Source: Clostridiaceae bacterium
GTDB lineage: Bacteria > Bacillota > Clostridia > Oscillospirales > Acutalibacteraceae
Direction: 5' to 3'
DNA length: 11,145 nucleotides
Assembly (NCBI GenBank): GCA_904501895.1
Contig: CAJGCX010000053.1
Coordinates: 1 to 11,145 of the forward strand
Numbering within the stretch: the first letter of the stretch is position 1; every line of letters starts with the position of its first letter. A program made the position numbers and the translations under genes. The notes beneath the pieces are model-generated. The model searched no databases, was not told the DNA's origin, and saw only the letters and a list, made by a program, of their open reading frames with translations. This document shows, in pieces, positions 1 to 7,007 of this stretch.

Positions 1-110
1 ATTTCACCTAATCTACAGTTATAGTGAGCACATACAACATCATATCCGTGACATCTTAAATACCGTGAAGCAATAACCTCACCAAATCTGCCAAGCAAAT
101 GCTTTTCCAT
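1..110 (-). CDS. yraN: YraN/UPF0102 family endonuclease-like protein (partial, 3' end outside window)
   Basis: The visible first 36 residues begin MEKHLLGRFGEVIASRYL and continue through HGYDVV and NCRLGE. This matches the start of the UPF0102 family, whose N-terminus reads roughly LGxxGExxAxxYLxxxGY followed by NxRxxxGEIDLI. The family has a restriction-endonuclease-like fold; its cellular role is poorly defined, with suggested links to DNA processing. The catalytic part is cut off by the window edge. The ATG shares its A with the TAA stop of rnhB (TAATG), so translation is probably coupled, and GGTGAG inside the last rnhB codons serves as ribosome binding site. yraN directly after rnhB is a common order in Clostridia, which supports the call despite the short fragment. 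Confidence 0.85.
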   Translation of the reverse strand, partial: MEKHLLGRFGEVIASRYLRCHGYDVVCAHYNCRLGE

Positions 111-715
111 TATTTCTCACCATAAAGCTTTTTAAGAAATGACATTCTGTGAATTGGAGATGGTCCGAATTCCTTGAGCATTTCATAATGAAGCTTCGTA
201 CCATAGCCCTTATGCTTTTCGAACTGATACTGAGGATATTCCTTTGCTTTCTGAAGCATAAATCTGTCACGACTTACCTTTGCAAGAATTGACGCAGCTG
301 CAATGGACATTGATTTTGCATCACCCTTAACTACAGTTTCCTCTGTAACAAAAGGAATTCTCGGATATTGATTACCATCTATCAAAGCATAATCAGGTTT
401 TGTTTTAAGTCCTTCAACAGCTCTGTGCATAGCAAGAAAAGTGGCGTTTAAAATATTGATTTCATCTATTTCCTGTTCCGTTGCGATACCAATTGAATAA
501 TCAACTGCTTTCTCACAAATCACGTCAAACAACTGTTCACGCTTTTTCTCACTTAACTTTTTAGAATCATTAAGTCCTTCTATTTCTAATCCTAAAGGCA
601 GAACAACTGCAGCAGCATAAACAGGACCTGCCAATGGGCCACGACCTGCCTCATCAATTCCACATACAAGCTTATATCCTGCATTAAGAACTTTTTCTTC
701 GTATGAATAATCCAT
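110..715 (-). CDS. rnhB: Ribonuclease HII
   Basis: This 201-residue protein cleaves the RNA strand of RNA-DNA hybrids and removes misincorporated ribonucleotides from DNA. The type 2 RNase H signature is complete: GIDEAGRGPLAGP at 19-31 supplies the first two acidic metal ligands (Asp21, Glu22), LIDGN gives Asp113, and KGDAKSMSIAAASILAK at 130-146 gives Asp132. NDSKKLS at 49-55 is also conserved. Its length matches the short E. coli-type form and lacks the N-terminal extension of the B. subtilis enzyme. The start lies 3 nt after the rbgA stop, with a GGAG ribosome binding site inside the last rbgA codons. It is followed by yraN with a one-base overlap. rbgA-rnhB is a conserved Firmicutes pair. 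Confidence 0.97.
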   Translation of the reverse strand: MDYSYEEKVLNAGYKLVCGIDEAGRGPLAGPVYAAAVVLPLGLEIEGLNDSKKLSEKKREQLFDVICEKAVDYSIGIATEQEIDEINILNATFLAMHRAVEGLKTKPDYALIDGNQYPRIPFVTEETVVKGDAKSMSIAAASILAKVSRDRFMLQKAKEYPQYQFEKHKGYGTKLHYEMLKEFGPSPIHRMSFLKKLYGEK

Positions 716-718
716 AAT

Positions 719-1585
719 TTACTCCGGTTTTTCAAGGGAAATGAGACCTAATCGACCACCTCTGTACTCATCGAGGAGCATTACAGAAGCACGTTCATAG
801 TCAATCTCTCCACCCTTAATCATCATTCCTCGCTTTTTACCAATCATCTCAAGAACTTCCCAAGCCTCTTTGTCATTGAAATCAGCAATTTTATATCTTT
901 CAGAAAGTCTGTCAGGATAATCAGTTTTCATAACCTCAAGAAGTCGGATAGCAAGAGTTTCACTGTCAAGAATTTCATCCTTAACAGAGCCAATAAAGGC
1001 TAATCTGTCACCCACCTTAGGGTCGTCAAATTTTGGCCATAAAACACCGGGAGTATCAAGAAGCTCAATACCGTTTCCGATAGGAAACCATTGATTATGT
1101 CTTGTGACACCTGCTTTGTCAGCTACCTTTGCCTTTGCACTTCCTGCCATTCTATTAATAAACGATGATTTACCTGTATTAGGAATACCAACGACCATAA
1201 TTCTGAGTGCTTTTCCCGGCATTCCTCTATCTTCATTTTTCTTAATTACGTCTTTTAAAACTTCTCTTACAGCAACAATATAATTGTTAAGACCCTTACC
1301 TGTACGACAGTCAACAGGAATTGCTCTTATACCCTTTTTCTTATAAAATTCGACCCATTGATTTGTTGTGTTTTTGTCAGCAAGGTCGCATTTATTAAGA
1401 AGAATGATTCGTGGCTTTCCATTAATCATTTCTTCTAATTCAGGATTTGAGCTACTGTAAGGAATTCGTGCATCAATGATTTCCGTAACACCGTCAACAA
1501 GAGAAAGACTCTCCTTAATAAGACGACGTGTTTTAGCCATATGACCGGGAAACCACTGAACAATCTGTCTTTGAGTATCTCCCAT
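719..1585 (-). CDS. rbgA: Ribosome biogenesis GTPase RbgA (YlqF)
   Basis: This 288-residue, circularly permuted GTPase is needed in B. subtilis for late maturation of the 50S ribosomal subunit. The permuted order is plain: the G4 motif NKCD (64-67) comes before the G1 P-loop GIPNTGKS (133-140), then GVTR (159-162, G2) and DTPG (177-180, G3). The N-terminal WFPGHMAK (11-18) is the RbgA/YlqF hallmark; its histidine (His15) corresponds to the one implicated in GTP hydrolysis in the Bacillus protein. The C-terminal part from about residue 195 is the helical RNA-binding ANTAR-like domain. Full length for the family. The ATG is 2 nt after the lepB-1 stop, with AAGGAG embedded in the end of lepB-1, so expression is operonic. 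Confidence 0.97.
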   Translation of the reverse strand: MGDTQRQIVQWFPGHMAKTRRLIKESLSLVDGVTEIIDARIPYSSSNPELEEMINGKPRIILLNKCDLADKNTTNQWVEFYKKKGIRAIPVDCRTGKGLNNYIVAVREVLKDVIKKNEDRGMPGKALRIMVVGIPNTGKSSFINRMAGSAKAKVADKAGVTRHNQWFPIGNGIELLDTPGVLWPKFDDPKVGDRLAFIGSVKDEILDSETLAIRLLEVMKTDYPDRLSERYKIADFNDKEAWEVLEMIGKKRGMMIKGGEIDYERASVMLLDEYRGGRLGLISLEKPE

Positions 1586-1587
1586 AT

Positions 1588-2172
1588 TTATGACTCCTTA
1601 ACTTGATTTTTAAACAATTCTTTATCTCCAAATCTATATATAACTTTTCCCACAATATAATCTTCATCAATAGTGCCAACGAATTCGTCACGACTGTCAG
1701 ATGAATTATTACGATTATCACCCATAACAAAAATATGACCTTCTGGCACTGTGAAAAGCTTATCCATAGCAGGTGTATATTCCATTTTTTCTTTTATGTA
1801 AGGCTCATCAAGTGGTTTTCCGTCCACAATGGTTTTACCTGTTTCCTCATCAAACCACACAGTTTGTCCACCTACGGCAATTACTCTTTTGATAAGTACT
1901 TTGTTGAACATATTAGGTTGTGATGTAACAACAACATCGCCGTATTCAACATCCGAAACAACAGAGCTTATAATGAGCTTATCCATATCGTGAAGCGTAT
2001 TTTCCATTGACTCTCCTGAAACAGTTGAAATCTTAAAAAAGAACGTGAAAATAATACCAACAGAAATAACCGCTGAAACTATTATTGATACAATTTCATA
2101 TATTGATTCAGCATTCTTTTTTGATTTATCTTCTGCTTCATCCAAAGCTTCAACATTCAAATTTTCTTCCAT
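1588..2172 (-). CDS. lepB: Type I signal peptidase, downstream paralogue (lepB-1)
   Basis: This 194-residue membrane serine protease removes signal peptides from exported preproteins on the outer face of the membrane. One transmembrane segment spans about residues 27-46. It is followed by the catalytic serine in GESM (Ser55), the general-base lysine in LIKRVIAVGG (Lys95) and the C-terminal box GDNRNNSSDS (151-160). I chose the ATG at 2172 instead of the in-frame ATG at 2187. It has GGGAG eight bases upstream and sits in a TAATG junction with the stop of the preceding signal peptidase gene, as seen again at rnhB/yraN. The acidic N-terminal tail (about 25 residues) is cytoplasmic. Clearly paralogous to its upstream neighbour but well diverged from it. 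Confidence 0.95.
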   Translation of the reverse strand: MEENLNVEALDEAEDKSKKNAESIYEIVSIIVSAVISVGIIFTFFFKISTVSGESMENTLHDMDKLIISSVVSDVEYGDVVVTSQPNMFNKVLIKRVIAVGGQTVWFDEETGKTIVDGKPLDEPYIKEKMEYTPAMDKLFTVPEGHIFVMGDNRNNSSDSRDEFVGTIDEDYIVGKVIYRFGDKELFKNQVKES

Positions 2173-2873
2173 TAATATATCTCCCATTCACCGAAAGGAA
2201 ACATACGAGCATTTGCCACACCCAATATGTATCTTTCATCTATTATACCGATAGAATCAAATCGACTATCTAATGAATTGTTACGGTTGTCACCCATAAC
2301 AAAAACATAACCCTCAGGAATTTTAATAGGCTTATCAAAATCTCCTTTGTTTCGTGTAGGCTCCATTATATATGGCTCATCAATAATTTCACCATTAACC
2401 TTAACCTGACCTGAGAAAAAATCTATATCAAGAGTGTCGCCACCAACAGCAATAACTCTCTTAACAAGTGGCTCATTACGGTCATTAGGCTGAGTCACAA
2501 TAACAATATCACCACGGTTAATTTCTGTGTTTATCGCCTTTACTGTAAGCCAATCTCCGTGATTGAGTGTAGGCATCATAGATTCACCATCAACACCAAC
2601 CACTCTGAAACAGAATGTAAAAACAAGGAGTATAAGTATAATTGAAAAAACAAAGGAATCAATCCATTCATACACTATATCCCAAGGACCTTTTTTCACC
2701 TTGACCTTTACAGTGCCTTCTGTCATTTCAGACTTATATGTTTTTCCCTTTTTAGGTATATTTATATTAAAAGACTTTCTTTCTTGTTTTTCATCCGGCA
2801 TTTTTTTATTGTAGTCGAAAGAAACATCTTCTTTTTTTCTCATATCTATTGATAAATCTTCTGTTCTTCTCAT
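2172..2873 (-). CDS. lepB: Type I signal peptidase, upstream paralogue with long N-terminal tail (lepB-2)
   Basis: This 233-residue signal peptidase I has a single transmembrane segment (about 72-90), the catalytic serine in VDGESMMPTL (Ser98), the lysine in LVKRVIAVGGD (Lys138) and the conserved GDNRNNSLDSR (194-204). The dyad is intact, so it should be active. Unusual for the family is a charged cytoplasmic N-terminal tail of about 70 residues. It opens with two similar ten-residue units, MRRTEDLSID and MRKKEDVSFD. The ATG lies 8 nt after the whiA stop, with AGGTGA as ribosome binding site, so I keep the long form; a start at Met11 is possible but has a poorer site. Translationally coupled to the next signal peptidase gene. 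Confidence 0.95.
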   Translation of the reverse strand: MRRTEDLSIDMRKKEDVSFDYNKKMPDEKQERKSFNINIPKKGKTYKSEMTEGTVKVKVKKGPWDIVYEWIDSFVFSIILILLVFTFCFRVVGVDGESMMPTLNHGDWLTVKAINTEINRGDIVIVTQPNDRNEPLVKRVIAVGGDTLDIDFFSGQVKVNGEIIDEPYIMEPTRNKGDFDKPIKIPEGYVFVMGDNRNNSLDSRFDSIGIIDERYILGVANARMFPFGEWEIY

Positions 2874-2881
2874 ACTGTCAC

Positions 2882-3784
2882 CTATTTAATACTATTTGAA
2901 ATTTCACAAATACGCTGTAATCTGTGATTAACACCTGAACGAGAAATTGAAGTGCTTAATTTTTCACCAAGCTCCCTCAAAGACATATCAGGATTTTCAA
3001 GTCGAAGTTCTGCAAGCTCCTTCAAATCCTCAGAAAGATAAGAGAGTCCAACAGTTTTTTTAATATGTAATATTGCATTAACCTGCTTTGAAGATGCATC
3101 AAGAGTTTTATCAAGATTTGCATTTTCAAAATTCAGTTTTCTATTCACATTATTACGCATATCCTTGTACATCTTTACTCCCATAATCTCAAGGGAAGAA
3201 TTAAATGCACCCATTGCAGTAAGTATATCCTCGATAGATTCACTGTCTTTAAAATATACAACATAGTTCGAATTTCGAGTTATGCTTTTAGGCTCAACTG
3301 ACAACTCGTCATTTTCCTTTATAAAAAGCTTAAGGTCACGACTTAAATTCAGATACGGAACAACAAATTCAAGATGATAATTCTTGTTAGGGTCATTAAT
3401 TGTACCGCAAGTGAGAAATGCTCCCTTTAAAAAAGCTACCTTACAGCACTCATCAGAGATGTTACTCCAATTAAGTCTTGAACCACCGTTTTTCTTATCA
3501 TAGCCAAAAGTTTCCATAACCTTAAGTCGGTCTTCCTTTTTGGTTACTTCCACCTTGAATTTACCTGCATCAGACCTTGTAAGTTTTGGCTTGACATCAC
3601 AAACAGTCTGCATAAGCTCTGAATATTTATTAGCAACGCCCTCATGCTCAGTCAAAAGAAAGATATCGTAGTATGAAAATGCTCTTGAAAAAAGCATCAT
3701 ACCGTAAGCGAAAGCGTGACGACAACACTCATTTTCTATGTCAAGACATAATATTTCATTTTTTACATTTGATGAAAATGACAT
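2882..3784 (-). CDS. whiA: DNA-binding protein WhiA
   Basis: WhiA is a conserved Gram-positive DNA-binding protein. It is a sporulation regulator in Streptomyces, and in Bacillus it affects cell division and chromosome segregation. The 300-residue protein shows the family layout: MSFSSNVKNEI at the start, paired cysteines (ECC 19-21, ECC 112-114), a degenerate LAGLIDADG-like fold (about 20-200, including FLKGAFLTCGTIND at 118-131), the signature RNNVNRKLNFENANLDKT (210-227) and a C-terminal helix-turn-helix (about 262-295, DMSLRELGEKL then SRSGVNHRLQRI). The usual Cys in the NRxxNC part is Phe219 here. The gene starts 11 nt after rapZ with AAGGA as ribosome binding site. The usual intervening yvcK is missing. 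Confidence 0.96.
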   Translation of the reverse strand: MSFSSNVKNEILCLDIENECCRHAFAYGMMLFSRAFSYYDIFLLTEHEGVANKYSELMQTVCDVKPKLTRSDAGKFKVEVTKKEDRLKVMETFGYDKKNGGSRLNWSNISDECCKVAFLKGAFLTCGTINDPNKNYHLEFVVPYLNLSRDLKLFIKENDELSVEPKSITRNSNYVVYFKDSESIEDILTAMGAFNSSLEIMGVKMYKDMRNNVNRKLNFENANLDKTLDASSKQVNAILHIKKTVGLSYLSEDLKELAELRLENPDMSLRELGEKLSTSISRSGVNHRLQRICEISNSIK

Positions 3785-3795
3785 ATTAAAAATCC

Positions 3796-4653
3796 TTATC
3801 TATTTATATCTCTGTGAAATACAGATACGTTAAAACCATTATCTTTTATTGCATTATAAATTATTTCTGCAAAAACAACCGAACGATGCTTTCCACCGGT
3901 GCATCCTACAGAAATAGTAAGTTGACTTTTACCCTCACTTATATAAAGTGGAACAAGATATGTAACCAAGTCAGTAAGCTTTGGCTCAAGATTTTTTGCC
4001 TCGTCAAAACTCATAACATAATCGAAAACTTCACTATCAAGTCCAGTTTTCGGTTTAAGCTCAGGCACATAAAACGGATTAGGAAGACAACGAACATCAA
4101 AGAGTAAATCGCTATCCTTTGGTGAGCCGTATTTAAATCCAAAGGAAACAACGCTGATTTTCATTGTCTTTGTCACATCATCTACAAAAAGCTTTGCAAT
4201 TTTCTCTTTTAGTTGTGATGTTGAAAGATATGATGTATCAATTATAAAATCAGCAATATCTCGTGCCTTATGGAGTATTTCACGCTCTTCTGTAATAACA
4301 TCCTTTAATGATTTTGAAGAATCAGAAAACAGTGGATGTTTTCTTCTTGTTTCCTGATAACGACGGAAAATCACATCATTGTCAGCATCCATAAAGAGAA
4401 TTTTATACTCACAATCTATCCTCTTTAATTCTTCGAGAGCAGAGAAGAGATGTGAAAATGAATCACCAAGACGAACATCGGCAACAATTGCAACCTTTTC
4501 ACGGATTTCAGTAGAGTCATTAAGAAGACCTACAAATGCAGGAATAAGCTTTGGTGTCATATTATCAACACAGAAAAAGCCCATATCCTCAAGTGAATCA
4601 ACTACTCTTGATTTACCTGCACCTGACATACCCGTAACGATTACAAGCTGCAT
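3796..4653 (-). CDS. rapZ: RapZ/YvcJ nucleotide-binding protein
   Basis: This 285-residue RapZ family protein has an N-terminal P-loop kinase-like domain with Walker A GMSGAGKS (8-15), FFCVDNMTP (26-34) and ETRRKHPL (101-108). Its C-terminal domain contains SFGFKYGSP (170-178), LFDVRCLPNPF (184-194) and GCTGGKHRSV (250-259). In E. coli RapZ is the RNase E adaptor that senses glucosamine-6-phosphate and controls glmS through small RNAs. In Bacillus YvcJ hydrolyses nucleotides and influences competence, so a link to amino-sugar or envelope metabolism is known for the family but the exact role here is open. Its position between murB and whiA fits that link. The start is 12 nt after the murB stop with AAAGGAG upstream. 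Confidence 0.95.
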   Translation of the reverse strand: MQLVIVTGMSGAGKSRVVDSLEDMGFFCVDNMTPKLIPAFVGLLNDSTEIREKVAIVADVRLGDSFSHLFSALEELKRIDCEYKILFMDADNDVIFRRYQETRRKHPLFSDSSKSLKDVITEEREILHKARDIADFIIDTSYLSTSQLKEKIAKLFVDDVTKTMKISVVSFGFKYGSPKDSDLLFDVRCLPNPFYVPELKPKTGLDSEVFDYVMSFDEAKNLEPKLTDLVTYLVPLYISEGKSQLTISVGCTGGKHRSVVFAEIIYNAIKDNGFNVSVFHRDINR

Positions 4654-4665
4654 TTTCCTACTCCT

Positions 4666-5571
4666 TTACTCACCTACGATTTTAACCTCTGTTTCAAGCA
4701 TTACACCGTGTTTTTCCTTTACAATTCTTTGCACATCAGAAATAAGTGTCATAACATCAGTTGCAGTTGCACCGCCTTTGTTTATAACAAAGCCTGCGTG
4801 TTTTTCACTTACTTGTGCACCACCGACTGTATAGCCTTTAAGACCACAATCCTCTATAAGTGCTCCTGCAAAATACCCTTCAGGTCTTTTAAAGGTGCTA
4901 CCTGCACTTGGATATTCCAAAGGTTGTTTATCTTTTCTTCTTTTAAGCTTATCATCCATAGCATCCTTAATGTCTTTTTCATCTGCTTTAGTAAGCTTCA
5001 TAACAGCAGATGTGATAACAAAGCCATTATTTGTGTAAGCACTGTGGCGATAACCTAAATCGAGATTTTCCTTATTAAGTGTACCATTAATACCATCATT
5101 CTCAATGTGATTAACTGAATAAAGCACATCCTTCATTTCTCCACCGTAAGCACCTGCATTCATATATACAGCACCACCAAGAGTGCCGGGAATACCGTAA
5201 GCAAACTCAAGTCCTGAAAGTGAATTTTCAAGGGCAAACATACAAAGAGCTTTAAGTGAAGCACCTGCTTCACAATAAATTGTTGTTTCGTCAAGAAGCT
5301 TAATTTCAGACATCTTTGAGCCGATTTTAATAACAACTCCGTTTATGCCATTATCAGTTACAAGGAGATTGGAACCATTTCCTATAACGAATGGCTTTAC
5401 ATCCTTTGAATAAGAAAAATCGATAATTTTATTAAGAGCATCAAGTGAATCAGGAATAATCAACACACTTGCATTACCGCCACATTTGAAGCTTGTATAT
5501 CTTTTCATAGGTGCATCGTAAATAACCTCTGCACCAACATTTTCTGCAAACAATGCGATTTCCTTATACAC
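4666..5571 (-). CDS. murB: UDP-N-acetylenolpyruvoylglucosamine reductase MurB
   Basis: MurB reduces UDP-GlcNAc-enolpyruvate to UDP-MurNAc with NADPH and FAD, the second committed step of cytoplasmic peptidoglycan precursor synthesis. The 301-residue protein has the FAD-binding part (FKCGGNA 28-34, VIGNGSNLLV 62-71, GIPGTLGGAVYMNAGAYGG 126-144), the YRHS box (174-177), the catalytic serine in SAGSTFKRP (Ser225) and the C-terminal LETEV that carries the likely acidic catalytic residue Glu295. The AGSTFKRP arrangement is typical of the Firmicutes type. The start is GTG, with an in-frame TGA immediately before it, so no earlier start exists; the ribosome binding site is a modest AGG seven bases upstream. 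It follows hprK by 18 nt. Confidence 0.97.
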   Translation of the reverse strand: MYKEIALFAENVGAEVIYDAPMKRYTSFKCGGNASVLIIPDSLDALNKIIDFSYSKDVKPFVIGNGSNLLVTDNGINGVVIKIGSKMSEIKLLDETTIYCEAGASLKALCMFALENSLSGLEFAYGIPGTLGGAVYMNAGAYGGEMKDVLYSVNHIENDGINGTLNKENLDLGYRHSAYTNNGFVITSAVMKLTKADEKDIKDAMDDKLKRRKDKQPLEYPSAGSTFKRPEGYFAGALIEDCGLKGYTVGGAQVSEKHAGFVINKGGATATDVMTLISDVQRIVKEKHGVMLETEVKIVGE

Positions 5572-5589
5572 TCAGATACCTACTTTCAA

Positions 5590-6558
5590 TTAATAATTCT
5601 GCCAGATGTCAATTTCCTGTGATTTTGGCTCATAGCCCTCATCCATACCAAGGTGATGAAGAAGCTCACGAGCAGCGTTATAGCCCATTTTCTTTTGTCT
5701 GTTATTCATTGCAGCACATTCAATAATAACTGCAAGATTTCGACCAGGCTTAACAGGTACAACCGTAAGCGGGATTTTAACATCCATAATATTTATGTAT
5801 TCATTATCAAGACCCATACGGTCATATACCTTTGAGCTATCCCAAGGCTCAAGCTGAATAACCATATTGATTTTTTCAGTAAGCTTTACCGCACCCATAC
5901 CAAAAAGACGACGTGCATTGATAATACCTATTCCTCGAAGCTCGATAAAATGACGGATATTATCAGGAGCAGAGCCGACAAGTGTTTTAGCAGACGCTTT
6001 TCTTATTTCAACAGCATCATCAGCAATAAGACGATGACCACGCTTAATCAGCTCAATAGCAGTTTCACTCTTACCAACGCCACTGTCACCAACTATAAGA
6101 ACACCTTCACCGTAAACCTCAACAAGAACACCGTGACGTGTGATACGAGGTGCAAGCGCAGTACCTAAATAGTAAATAAGAGTTGACATACTTGCAGAGG
6201 TTGCTTCAGCAGTTCTTAAAATAGGAACACGATATTTTTGAGCAGCCTCAATCATACCGTCAAGTGGCTCCATACTTCTTGTAATAATAACCACAGATGG
6301 TTGTTTACTGAAGAGTCTGTCCATACACTCAAGCTGTTCTTCCTTACTGAATGATTTTACAAATTCAAACTCAGAAAAGCCAAGATACTGAACACGTGCA
6401 GGGTCAAAATATTTATCGTTACCTGCAAGTAAAAGTCCGGGTCTGTTAACCTCCTGAGATGTGATTGAAAGCTCGGATGCGTCACAGGGTAAATATATTG
6501 TTTCCAAACCAAATTCGTTTATAATTTTTTCTAATGAAACAGAATACTTTGATGCCAA
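5590..6558 (-). CDS. hprK: HPr kinase/phosphorylase
   Basis: HprK phosphorylates HPr on its regulatory serine when glycolytic intermediates are abundant and reverses this otherwise, driving CcpA-dependent carbon catabolite control. The 322-residue protein has an N-terminal regulatory domain (about 1-130) and a C-terminal kinase domain. The latter shows the catalytic-site RHGVLVEVYG (His142), Walker A GDSGVGKS (157-164), LIADDAVEI (177-185) and the HPrK signature ELRGIGIIN (206-214). The start is TTG: no in-frame ATG exists near the N-terminus, and AAAGGGGAG lies nine bases upstream. The SVSLEKIINEFGLE opening matches the family's usual N-terminus. It is the first gene of the long minus-strand run, about 30 nt downstream of the predicted transcription start. 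Confidence 0.97.
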   Translation of the reverse strand: MASKYSVSLEKIINEFGLETIYLPCDASELSITSQEVNRPGLLLAGNDKYFDPARVQYLGFSEFEFVKSFSKEEQLECMDRLFSKQPSVVIITRSMEPLDGMIEAAQKYRVPILRTAEATSASMSTLIYYLGTALAPRITRHGVLVEVYGEGVLIVGDSGVGKSETAIELIKRGHRLIADDAVEIRKASAKTLVGSAPDNIRHFIELRGIGIINARRLFGMGAVKLTEKINMVIQLEPWDSSKVYDRMGLDNEYINIMDVKIPLTVVPVKPGRNLAVIIECAAMNNRQKKMGYNAARELLHHLGMDEGYEPKSQEIDIWQNY

Positions 6559-6595
6559 AACGCCTATCTCCCCTTTATAAAAATATATTTAAAAT

Positions 6596-6624
6596 ATTAT
6601 ATAACATTCTCTCTGATTTTCCAA
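6596..6624 (-). promoter_or_regulatory. Sigma-A type promoter for the hprK-murB-rapZ-whiA-lepB operon
   Basis: Read on the minus strand, TTGGAA (6624-6619, four of six consensus bases) and a perfect TATAAT (6601-6596) are separated by exactly 17 bases. Initiation would fall near 6589 and leave a leader of roughly 30 nt before the hprK TTG. No other junction in the downstream genes leaves room for a promoter of this quality, so this is the likely main promoter of the run. I see no catabolite-responsive (cre) site in the short leader. Confidence 0.75.
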
Positions 6625-6669
6625 TAGTTTTTTTGATTATTTTTAAAATATTTTTACACTGATAGAATC

Positions 6670-6709
6670 GAACCCGACGGGATATTTCCCGTCGGGTTCT
6701 TTTAATTTT
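6670..6709. terminator. Strong hairpin between the SASP gene and the hprK promoter; orientation ambiguous
   Basis: A perfect 13-bp stem (6670-6682 with 6687-6699, GAACCCGACGGGA and its complement) closes a TATT loop. Read on the plus strand it is followed by TTTTAATTTT, a textbook intrinsic terminator. Yet both flanking genes lie on the minus strand, where the stem is followed only by GATTCTATC. By position it should end the SASP transcript, possibly as a bidirectional or weak terminator. It also insulates the hprK promoter just downstream. Confidence 0.7.
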
Positions 6710-6718
6710 CATATGATT

Positions 6719-6913
6719 TTATTTCATATTTTCTTCGTATGACTTAATCATCTTTTTAACCATCTGACCGCCGACAGAACCTGCCTGCTTTGAAGTAAGG
6801 TCACCATTGTAGCCCTGCTTAAGGTTTACGCCAACTTCAGAAGCTGCTTCCATCTTGAAACGGTTAAGAGCTTCACGAGCCTCAGGCACTACATTCTTTT
6901 TACCTCTTGACAT
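6719..6913 (-). CDS. Alpha/beta-type small acid-soluble spore protein
   Basis: This 64-residue protein coats and protects DNA in dormant endospores and is degraded on germination. The two family signatures are present: the GPR protease site region FKMEAASEVGV (19-29, cleavage expected after Glu22), and SKQAGSVGGQMVKKMI (41-56), matching the conserved GSVGGxMVK segment. The length is normal for the family. ATG at 6913 has AAGGGGTG upstream. SASP genes are normally read by the forespore factor sigma-G; I could not identify a convincing sigma-G promoter in the 94-nt upstream gap, which contains only a small palindrome (ATTGC-GTTT-GCAAT at 6950-6963). Its presence implies an endospore-forming organism, or one descended from such. 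Confidence 0.95.
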   Translation of the reverse strand: MSRGKKNVVPEAREALNRFKMEAASEVGVNLKQGYNGDLTSKQAGSVGGQMVKKMIKSYEENMK

Positions 6914-7007
6914 TTGAATACACCCCTTATCAATTAAAGTTTTATATCAATTGCGTTTGCAATAGTAGTTTAAGCATTTATAAAACTTTTATTATTGATA
7001 ATTTTTG

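Noticed and set aside
2170..2187. Earlier in-frame ATG at 2187 for lepB-1
   Set aside because: It would overlap lepB-2 by 16 nt and lacks a good ribosome binding site, while the ATG at 2172 has GGGAG eight bases upstream and a TAATG junction.
4379..4834. Plus-strand 151-residue frame across rapZ and murB
   Set aside because: It crosses two genes with complete, well-conserved motifs on the minus strand and shows no motifs of its own; it is a shadow frame.
6950..6963. ATTGC-GTTT-GCAAT palindrome upstream of the SASP gene
   Set aside because: A 5-bp stem in AT-rich DNA is too weak to call an operator or terminator.
6914..7007. Possible sigma-G promoter for the SASP gene
   Set aside because: One is expected for this family, but no pair of -35 and -10 elements with correct spacing could be identified by eye.
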